Of a stretch of 11,684 nt of DNA, positions 5,754-11,684 are shown piece by piece (position 1 is the stretch's first letter; each line of letters opens with the position of its first letter). Below the pieces are notes generated by a model. That model was not told where the DNA came from. It made no database searches and saw nothing but the letters and a program-made list of their open reading frames with translations. This DNA comes from Burkholderiales bacterium (GTDB lineage: Bacteria > Pseudomonadota > Gammaproteobacteria > Burkholderiales > Usitatibacteraceae), in the NCBI GenBank assembly GCA_014378085.1, contig JACMOJ010000433.1, positions 1 to 11,684 on the forward strand. The letters run 5' to 3'. The translations under genes were made by a program, and so were the position numbers.

Positions 5754-7766
5754 ATGACTTATTTTGTCACTGGCGCGACAGGTTTCGTCGGCAAGTTTTT
5801 AGTCACCAACCTGCTAAAACGGGACGACGGAAAAGCGGGACCGATTTACGTCCTCGTTCGCAAGCAGTCGGTAAAGAAACTCGACGCCAACATCGCTTGG
5901 TGGGGCCTCGACGCGAAAACCCAAAAGCGCATCGTTCCGATCGTGGGCGACTTAAGCAAACCAAAGCTCGGCATCGCACCAGCTGACCTCACCAAGCTCA
6001 AGGGCAAGGTTAAACACTTCTTCCATCTCGCTGCCGTTTACGATATGGCAGCAGACGCGGCGTCACAAAGTGTGGCCAACATTGACGGCACCCGCAACGC
6101 GGTTGAACTCGCCGAGGCCATCAAAGCAGGTTGCTTTCACCACACCTCTTCCATCGCCGCTGCCGGGCTATATGACGGCACCTTTCGTGAAGACATGTTC
6201 GAAGAAGCGGAAGAACTCGACCATCCTTACTTCCGCACCAAACATGATTCTGAGGGCATTGTTCGCATCGAATGCAAGATACCGTGGCGCATATATCGCC
6301 CCGGCATGGTGGTTGGCCACAGCAAGACGGGCGAGATCGATAAGATCGACGGGCCGTACTACTTTTTCAAGTTTATCCAAAAGATGCGCAAGATGTTGCC
6401 GCAGTGGATGCCAACAGTTGGTATCGAAGGCGGTCGCATCAACATTGTGCCGGTCGACTATGTGGTGGATGCGATGGACTACATCGCACACAAGAAGGGA
6501 CTCGACGGCGGCTGTTTCCACCTGACTGATCCCGAACCGATGCGTATCGGTGAAATCTTGAACATGTTCGCCAAAGACGCGCATGCGCCGCAAATGACGA
6601 TGCGCTTGAATGCCAAGATGTTCAGCTTCATGCCGGACTACATTTTGCAGGGCCTGATGTCAGTCGCCCCCGTGCGTCGCGCGCGAAACCAAATCCTAAA
6701 TGACCTCGGCATTCCGAAGGACATCTTTTCGTTCATCTCCTACCCGACGCGTTTTGATAATCGCGACACCGTCAAAGCCCTTAAAGGCTCTGGCATTTCC
6801 GTGCCGAAGTTGCAGGATTACTCGTGGCGGCTGTGGGATTACTGGGAGCGTAACCTCGACCCGGATCTATTTATCGATCGCACCCTGCGCGGTAAAGTGG
6901 AAGGCAAGGTGGTGGTGGTCACTGGCGGCACGTCCGGCATCGGTGAAGCCACCGCGCTCAAAATGGCAGAGGCCGGTGCTAAGGTCGTGATCGTTGCACG
7001 CGACCCCGAAAAAGCCAAAGAAACGCTCGCCAAAATCAAGGCCGCTGGTGGCACCGCTAAGTTTTACTCTTGCGATCTTTCTAGCTTAGACGATTGCGAC
7101 AAGTTAGTCGTCGCCGTGCTGAAAGACTTCGGCACCTGCCACTATCTAATCAACAACGCGGGTCGCTCGATTCGTCGTGGCATCGCTAATTCATTTGATC
7201 GCTTCCACGATTTTGAGCGCACCATGTCGTTGAATTACTTCGGCTCACTGCGCCTCATCATGGGTTTTTTGCCGGCGATGATGAAGCAGAACAGCGGGCA
7301 AATCATCAACATTTCGTCAATTGGCGTTTTGACACAAGCGCCGCGTTTCTCAGCCTACGTGGCTTCCAAGGCTGCGCTCGACGCGTTCGCGGGATGTGCC
7401 GCATCGGAGTTTGTGGACAACAACATCCACTTCACCACCATCAACATGCCGCTGGTGCGCACACCGATGATCGCACCAACCAAAATGTACAACTCAGTCC
7501 CGACCCTATCGCCGGAGCAGGCTGCAGACTTGGTGGTAGAAGCAATCGTCTACAAGCCTGTTCGAATCGCCACGCGCTTGGGTATCGCCGGCGCTGTGCT
7601 GCACGCTGTCTCACCGAAGCTCACCCAAATTATTCTGAACGCCGCGTTCCGCATGTTCCCGGATTCCACCGCCGCGCAAGGCAAAAAAGGCGAAGCCGCG
7701 AAGGAAGTGGAAATGACGCCGGAAGCGGTGGCGTTTGCGCAAATTACGCAGGGTATTCACTGGTAG
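5754..7766 (+). CDS. Two-domain fatty acyl-CoA reductase (alcohol-forming), SDR-SDR fusion
   Basis: A 670-residue fusion of two Rossmann reductases. The N-terminal extended-SDR/male-sterility-like domain (1 to about 370) has TGATGFVG at 6-13, HLAAVYDM at 91-98, and Y159-xxx-K163. The C-terminal classical SDR (about 382-640) has TGGTSGIG at 390-397, NNAG at 467-470, Ser522 and Y535-xxx-K539. Length, domain order and many segments (HLAAVYDM, RTKHDSE, GPYYFF, RSIRRG, FDRFHDFERTM, NYFGS, INMPLV, end IHW) match my memory of the Marinobacter aquaeolei fatty acyl-CoA reductase. That enzyme takes acyl-CoA through the aldehyde to fatty alcohol with NADPH. Fatty alcohol feeds wax ester synthesis. Both active sites look intact. 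No wax synthase is in the window. It is monocistronic, ending 57 bases before the convergent pseudogene. Family is firm; substrate chain length is not visible. Confidence 0.9.
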   Translation: MTYFVTGATGFVGKFLVTNLLKRDDGKAGPIYVLVRKQSVKKLDANIAWWGLDAKTQKRIVPIVGDLSKPKLGIAPADLTKLKGKVKHFFHLAAVYDMAADAASQSVANIDGTRNAVELAEAIKAGCFHHTSSIAAAGLYDGTFREDMFEEAEELDHPYFRTKHDSEGIVRIECKIPWRIYRPGMVVGHSKTGEIDKIDGPYYFFKFIQKMRKMLPQWMPTVGIEGGRINIVPVDYVVDAMDYIAHKKGLDGGCFHLTDPEPMRIGEILNMFAKDAHAPQMTMRLNAKMFSFMPDYILQGLMSVAPVRRARNQILNDLGIPKDIFSFISYPTRFDNRDTVKALKGSGISVPKLQDYSWRLWDYWERNLDPDLFIDRTLRGKVEGKVVVVTGGTSGIGEATALKMAEAGAKVVIVARDPEKAKETLAKIKAAGGTAKFYSCDLSSLDDCDKLVVAVLKDFGTCHYLINNAGRSIRRGIANSFDRFHDFERTMSLNYFGSLRLIMGFLPAMMKQNSGQIINISSIGVLTQAPRFSAYVASKAALDAFAGCAASEFVDNNIHFTTINMPLVRTPMIAPTKMYNSVPTLSPEQAADLVVEAIVYKPVRIATRLGIAGAVLHAVSPKLTQIILNAAFRMFPDSTAAQGKKGEAAKEVEMTPEAVAFAQITQGIHW

Positions 7767-7773
7767 CCTGAGA

Positions 7774-7802
7774 GGCGGTAGGCGGTAGGCGGGAGCCGCC
7801 TA
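7774..7802. repeat. Short heptamer repeat forming a GC-rich hairpin after the reductase gene
   Basis: GGCGGTA occurs twice (7774-7787), followed by GGCGGGA (7788-7794). The last part forms a perfect 7-base stem, TAGGCGG (7786-7792) with CCGCCTA (7796-7802), around a 3-base loop. It starts 8 bases after the reductase stop and lies between convergent genes. It may serve as a 3' barrier or weak terminator, but no T-run follows. Confidence 0.7.
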
Positions 7803-7822
7803 GAGCGGGATGCGTTACTGGT

Positions 7823-8385
7823 TTAGCGCTCCCGCTTCTTTCCAATCACTTCGCCAAGTCGCACACCATCTGCAGAATCACTAGTCAGCACCGCGAGCCT
7901 TCGCTCACGGGTTTCTTCGCGTTTAGCACTCACGACATAAAAAGTGCTCCCCTGTTTGTAGCCAGGTGGTTGCTTTTCCCAGAAGGCCCATGCGGCTTTG
8001 TTTGCCTTAAATAACTTTATTTGTTCGGCGGAAAATGTTGCAGGCTCTTTCTGCTCAAACGCATAGATGACGGTCTTGCTGATGCGACGAGCCGCAAACG
8101 CCGCAAGGCCTGCGGCGGTCATTCGCCCTGCAGCCGCCAATCGCTCCACGTATCTCACGTTTACCAAGCTCCAGTTTGTCGTCAAGTTTATTTATGACAC
8201 CATCAATCCATCCGAAACACAGCGCCTCATCAACCGCCTCTGCGTAGTTCATCACCACTTTGCCGGACGCTTTTTTTATAGTGCGACACGTAAAGCTCGG
8301 TCGCCGACGCATGGTTGTTCGTGAGCCAGACGCGAAATGCAGCGGCAGTCTTAAATAGTCGGGGTTGTTTCAACGCAGCATCCAT
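7823..8385 (-). pseudogene. YdeI/OmpD-associated family (OmdA) protein, broken by two lesions
   Basis: The pieces together cover a YdeI/OmdA-like protein of nearly full length. The N-terminal part starts at ATG 8385 (MDAALKQPRL, then the RVWLTNNHASATELYVSHYKK segment). The middle contains MNYAEAVDEALCFGWIDG and the C-terminal part NWSLVNVRYVERL, then AFWEKQPPGY and AKREETRERRL, all family hallmarks. The first break is a run of seven A on the minus strand (8271-8277) where six would keep the frame into the GWIDG part. The second is near 8174-8190. There KLDD in one frame passes directly into TTNWS in another, and the usual RFTPRKP-like segment is missing, so a short piece was deleted. Normal proteins of this family are small, cytosolic and poorly understood. 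Expression of a full protein is unlikely. Confidence 0.85.
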
Positions 8386-8486
8386 GGTTGAGTAGCGTAC
8401 ACACCCTAAACGAGCAGCGTCAATTGGTGAACTGCCGATGCGCTAAAAATGCTCATCACCTCCCAAACAAACCAGAGACAATCCTT

Positions 8487-8954
8487 TTGAATACCACCTG
8501 TCAAACCGAAGAAGACATTGCAGTAATTCTGACGCTCGCAGCAGGCCGCGCTGCCGCCAAGGCGCTTCCCTACGCGGGCGAAGTTACGCCGCTGGAGGCG
8601 TATCAATTGCAGCAGGCCGGTGCCAAGGTCATCGACGTGCGCTATCCGTTTGAACACGAATATGTAGGCCGCGTTGTCGGGTCGCACTTAGTGTCTTGGA
8701 AACTCTATCCCGAGGGCAGCAACAACCCGAAGTTCGTCGAACAACTCCGCGACGTGGCAAACCCGGATGACGTAACGCTATTGCTTTGCCGTAGCGGCGT
8801 ACGTTCGCATGCTGCGGGCATCACCGCTGCCGAAGCTGGCTTCACCAAGGCCTACAACATCATCGGCGGATTCGAGGGCGACCTAGATGCCAGCGGCAAA
8901 CGCGGCCAAATTTCAGGCTGGCGGCATGCGGGGCTCGATTGGGAACAGTCTTAG
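8487..8954 (+). CDS. Single-domain rhodanese-like sulfurtransferase
   Basis: A 155-residue rhodanese domain. The active-site loop is CRSGVRS with Cys101 as the persulfide cysteine. VIDVRYPFEHEYVGRV (about 48-63) is the conserved strand with Asp-Val-Arg, and the C-terminus has IIGGFEGDLD and GWRHAGLDW, usual for small bacterial members. These enzymes carry sulfane sulfur between thiols, cyanide or cofactor pathways. No membrane segment or signal is seen. The frame contains no ATG at all. I chose TTG at 8487 because LNTTCQTEEDI looks like the usual N-terminus; the frame is open back to TTG 8388. A 13-codon frame from ATG 8449 ends in a TGA overlapping this TTG. Its own stop lies inside the first unit of an octamer array. 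Function is sure, start is not. Confidence 0.85.
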   Translation: MNTTCQTEEDIAVILTLAAGRAAAKALPYAGEVTPLEAYQLQQAGAKVIDVRYPFEHEYVGRVVGSHLVSWKLYPEGSNNPKFVEQLRDVANPDDVTLLLCRSGVRSHAAGITAAEAGFTKAYNIIGGFEGDLDASGKRGQISGWRHAGLDWEQS

Positions 8955-9060
8955 CGTCTTGATGCCGTGGTGTCTTAACATCTTGGTGCCTTGGTGCCTT
9001 GGTGGCTTGGTGTCTTAGCGCCTTGGTGCCTTGGTGCCTTGGTGCCTTGGCGTCTTAACG
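8949..9060. repeat. 8-base tandem repeat array (14 units) between convergent genes
   Basis: Fourteen uninterrupted octamers in one register, consensus YCTTGGTG on the plus strand, with variants such as TCTTAGCG, TCTTAACA, CCGTGGTG and GCTTGGTG. The first unit (8949-8956, TCTTAGCG) holds the last codon and TAG stop of the rhodanese gene. The last (9053-9060, TCTTAACG) holds the TAA stop of the minus-strand phosphodiesterase gene. The array therefore makes up the whole gap between the two genes. Confidence 0.95.
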
Positions 9061-10047
9061 TTTACCCATCACCGCTTTCACCCGGTCTGGGTAATCACTG
9101 ATGATGCCGTCAACCTTTAACGCGAGCATGCGCTCGATGTCTTTGGGCTCGTTGACCGTCCACACCACCACCTTGAGCCCGAGTGTTTTGGCTTCGGCGA
9201 TCCTGGCCGGTGTCACATCCCCAAAGTAAGGCGACCACACCGCGCCACCGGCCGCCTTCACCATGCGTGGCACAGAATTGCCATATTCCATCGCATTGCG
9301 CCCCGCCGTCCACGCAGAGCCTTCTCGATTGCCCGCCCCGATGTTGTCCATCCACTTTTGTTGCGCGGAGAGATAGACGGTCGGGATTTCCGGTGCCAGC
9401 CGTTGGCTGATTTGTAACGTGCGCCAATCAAAACTTTGCAAGGTCACACGCGCGGCCATGCCGTGCTCACGAATCACCTGCAACAAGCTCTCGACAAAAA
9501 CTTGCGGGCTGACGGTCTCGCCACGTGCCATCGGCGACAGCTTGGTCTCGATGTTAAAACGCACTTGCTCTGCACCACGCGCCTTGGTCAAGGCAAACAG
9601 CGCCGCCAACGTCGGGATACGTGTGCCATCGAGCGGCTGCTGGCTCGCGAACCGTTTGGCGTATTCGGTTCCCGGTTGGATGCGGCCCACATCGAATTGC
9701 TGAAGCGCAGCAAAGGTCAGGTCAACGATGCACGTGCCATACTTATTGTCATTCGATGTTGGGACAATCCAAGCGCCAGTTGCATCACGAACAAAGTCGG
9801 GGTTTAGACACGGATCGTGCGAGATGACCACCACACCATCTTTGGTGATGCCGGTATCGAGCTCAAGCACGTCAACACCGATGTCGAGCGCTTTGGCAAA
9901 GGCCGGAATCGTATTTTCGGGGAGCAAGCCACGCGCGCCGCGGTGCCCCTGCACTTCTACCAGCGACGTACAGCCTGCCAGATGAATAACCGCACAAACA
10001 CTAATAACCACGGGCGTATTCAGCCAAAATTGTCCGAAGACGCCCAT
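9055..10047 (-). CDS. Glycerophosphodiester phosphodiesterase, probable lipoprotein
   Basis: This enzyme hydrolyses deacylated phospholipids (glycerophosphodiesters) to sn-glycerol 3-phosphate and an alcohol. The 330-residue product has a short hydrophobic signal (about 10-25) ending in the lipobox LAGC with Cys26, so it is probably lipid-anchored outside the inner membrane. Family motifs are QGHRGARGLLPENT (33-46, His35 and Glu44), ELD (62-64, metal ligands), HD (His77) and ETK (167-169). The TIM-barrel end has WTVN (296-299) and DGIISDYPD (313-321). The segment between HDPC and the barrel middle is longer than in E. coli UgpQ and closer to periplasmic GlpQ-like forms. Start ATG 10047 has no strong ribosome binding site. 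It lies 22 bases after the amidohydrolase gene, so the two are likely co-transcribed. Substrate range is unknown. Confidence 0.92.
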   Translation of the reverse strand: MGVFGQFWLNTPVVISVCAVIHLAGCTSLVEVQGHRGARGLLPENTIPAFAKALDIGVDVLELDTGITKDGVVVISHDPCLNPDFVRDATGAWIVPTSNDNKYGTCIVDLTFAALQQFDVGRIQPGTEYAKRFASQQPLDGTRIPTLAALFALTKARGAEQVRFNIETKLSPMARGETVSPQVFVESLLQVIREHGMAARVTLQSFDWRTLQISQRLAPEIPTVYLSAQQKWMDNIGAGNREGSAWTAGRNAMEYGNSVPRMVKAAGGAVWSPYFGDVTPARIAEAKTLGLKVVVWTVNEPKDIERMLALKVDGIISDYPDRVKAVMGKR

Positions 10048-10069
10048 GGATAAACGACTTTTAGAATCG

Positions 10070-11684
10070 CTACTTGGCAGATGACGCTTGGAACTTTGTC
10101 AATGTCGGCGCTGGCACAAATGGCTTTACCCCAAGCGCACTGTAGATCTCGGCGGGAAAGTGAATTGCGCCTGACTTCATCACCAGACTTACCTTACGGA
10201 TGTCGCTGATGTTTTTGGTGGGGTCGCCTTCGACCAGAATGAGGTCAGCGTCTTTACCGACGGTGATAGAACCCGTACGTTCGAGCACCTGCGAATACTT
10301 CGCACCATTCCAAGTCGCGATCTTCAGCACTTCTGGCGGCGGTATGCCGGACAGTACATACAGTTCTAACTCGCGGTGCAACGTAAACCCGGCAATATCA
10401 TCCGTACCAGCGAGTAATGGAACGCCAGCATCGTGCATCAGTTTCACAAAGCCCATCAGTTTTTCGTAGGACTTCTTAAACGCGGCTTCATTTTTATCCG
10501 TCACGTCCATCGAATTCGTTAACCAAGCTCTGCGAATCGCGGGTGGTACGTTATTGGCCACGTTCTTAAAAGATGGATTCGCTGCACCTTGGCGTTGCAA
10601 AAACATTGCCTCAAATGCGGTCATGGTGGGGTCGACCGCCGTCTTGCGCTCAACCAGCAGCTTGATGAAGTCCTTCACCTGCGCTGACTCAAGGTCAATT
10701 TGATTCGCGTTGTCACCAACAAGATAGAAACGCAGCAAGGTGCGTGTGTCGTCGTCTTTTTTCACCAAGAAATTGAGGATGACTTGGTTGATATGTTGAA
10801 TCTCATCAAACCCGGCGCGCACCGCCTCCTCGGCGCGCATAAAGGCGGGGATGTGCCCACTCACGCGAATGCCGCGCTCTTTAGCGTAAGCCGTAATCGG
10901 CGCAATCCATTCAGGACGCATCGAGTTGTAGAGCTTGATCTGCCGAAACCCCTGCTGGCTATAGAAATCAATCGCACGTTTGGCTTCATCAACGTCCTTT
11001 ACGGTAATGCCGCCGCTCGCCTTGTATTGGCTGTCGCCTTCAATAAAGCCGGTCGGCACGATGTGCGGGCCAATCGATTCACCGGCGTCAATGCGTGTCG
11101 TCAGCTCTGCCAAGGCTTTGTTGATGTTGCCCATATCACGCAGCGTCGTCACACCACCGGCGATTTGTAGCACCGAATCCCACGGGCTGGTGTGTCCGTG
11201 CATATCGAACAATCCCGGCAGCAGCGTGCGCCCGGTTCCGTCAATTACGGTCGCATCGTCGCGCATTTCTGAGTTGGGCGGATAGACAGCAGCGATCTTG
11301 CCGCGATTTACATAGACGTCCGACGGGCCACGCATCTGCGCGGCTTCTGCATCAAACCAACGTACGTTGCGGAATACGGTGATGCCACTCGGTTTTTTGA
11401 CCAATTTTTCTGCGAGCTTCTTGAGCGTGATGCCGTCTGCGTCAAGCTGCGTTTTCAAGAGCGCATCTGCGTTGGATTCCCAGCCGGCTTCGAGCGCCGA
11501 AAATCCTGGTGAGACCACGCCCAACATGCCCGCCGTTGACGGTGCGGCCGTCTTCCACATCCAGACGTAACTTGGCTCCAAACCAAAACCTGCGATGGCA
11601 TACAGCGTCACCGGCCTTTTCAGCTTAACGTTAGTCACGGTCGAGTCAAGAATTTTTGCGATCGACAGCTGGCCGCTTGGCAAC
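10070..11684 (-). CDS. Metal-dependent amidohydrolase (imidazolonepropionase/prolidase-like), start outside window
   Basis: At least 537 residues are visible and the frame runs off the window edge, so the N-terminus (and any signal peptide) is missing. In this numbering the binuclear metal site can be traced. It comprises DMHGH (His162, His164), QIKLY with Lys250 as candidate carbamylated bridge, GHIP (His277), QHIN (His297) and GTDD (Asp428). The beta-sandwich halves are at about 102-155 (NVRWFDAEAAQMRGPSDVYV, GRTLLPG) and 470-510 (GSITVGKDADLILVEGDP). These fit the amidohydrolase group that includes Xaa-Pro dipeptidase-like and imidazolonepropionase-like enzymes acting on cyclic amides or peptides. 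The first 100 visible residues lie before the core and I do not recognise them. The substrate cannot be named. It is followed by the phosphodiesterase gene 22 bases downstream. Confidence 0.9.
   Translation of the reverse strand, partial: LPSGQLSIAKILDSTVTNVKLKRPVTLYAIAGFGLEPSYVWMWKTAAPSTAGMLGVVSPGFSALEAGWESNADALLKTQLDADGITLKKLAEKLVKKPSGITVFRNVRWFDAEAAQMRGPSDVYVNRGKIAAVYPPNSEMRDDATVIDGTGRTLLPGLFDMHGHTSPWDSVLQIAGGVTTLRDMGNINKALAELTTRIDAGESIGPHIVPTGFIEGDSQYKASGGITVKDVDEAKRAIDFYSQQGFRQIKLYNSMRPEWIAPITAYAKERGIRVSGHIPAFMRAEEAVRAGFDEIQHINQVILNFLVKKDDDTRTLLRFYLVGDNANQIDLESAQVKDFIKLLVERKTAVDPTMTAFEAMFLQRQGAANPSFKNVANNVPPAIRRAWLTNSMDVTDKNEAAFKKSYEKLMGFVKLMHDAGVPLLAGTDDIAGFTLHRELELYVLSGIPPPEVLKIATWNGAKYSQVLERTGSITVGKDADLILVEGDPTKNISDIRKVSLVMKSGAIHFPAEIYSALGVKPFVPAPTLTKFQASSAK

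Noticed and set aside
8957..9052. CRISPR-like array
   Set aside because: The units are 8 bases with no spacers, so it is a simple tandem repeat. The same holds for 1511-1610 and 2435-2490.

Overview
The window comes from a moderately GC-rich bacterium with dense, mostly minus-strand gene packing. A PHA-granule phasin of the Lys/Ala-tailed type, a two-domain fatty acyl-CoA reductase of the Marinobacter type and a cytosolic patatin lipase suggest a proteobacterium, most likely a beta- or gammaproteobacterium that stores lipid. The lineage call is an inference from remembered protein families, not from a search.

Layout. (1) 2-1407, minus: a PLP-dependent threonine/serine dehydratase followed by a RidA enamine/imine deaminase, joined by a 4-base ATGA stop/start overlap. 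(2) 1628-4582, minus: patatin-like phospholipase, TetR regulator and a TPR-like protein, in that transcription order. A candidate operator lies in front of the tetR gene. (3) 4621-5304, minus: a phasin gene with a strong ribosome binding site and a good intrinsic terminator that separates it from the patatin gene. (4) 5305-5753: a 449-base divergent intergenic region holding two inverted repeats. (5) 5754-7766, plus: a 670-residue fusion of two short-chain dehydrogenase domains, read as an alcohol-forming fatty acyl-CoA reductase. (6) 7823-8385, minus: a YdeI/OmdA-family pseudogene with two separate lesions. (7) 8487-8954, plus: a single-domain rhodanese with no methionine codon in its frame. 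(8) 9055-11684, minus: a metal-dependent amidohydrolase (start outside the window) followed by a glycerophosphodiester phosphodiesterase lipoprotein.

How it may fit together. Regions 2-5 look like a lipid-storage neighbourhood: phasin coats PHA or other neutral-lipid granules, the acyl-CoA reductase makes fatty alcohol for wax esters, patatin hydrolyses acyl esters, and the TetR protein may respond to an acyl-CoA-like ligand. This grouping is inference; no PHA synthase or wax ester synthase is in the window. Region 1 is a clear functional pair: the dehydratase makes the reactive enamine that RidA removes.

The most unusual sequence-level feature is a set of five different short tandem repeats (unit lengths 9, 10, 7, 7 and 8 bases). 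Each lies inside or within about 20 bases after the 3' end of a coding region. The octamer array fills the gap between two convergent genes so exactly that both stop codons lie inside repeat units.
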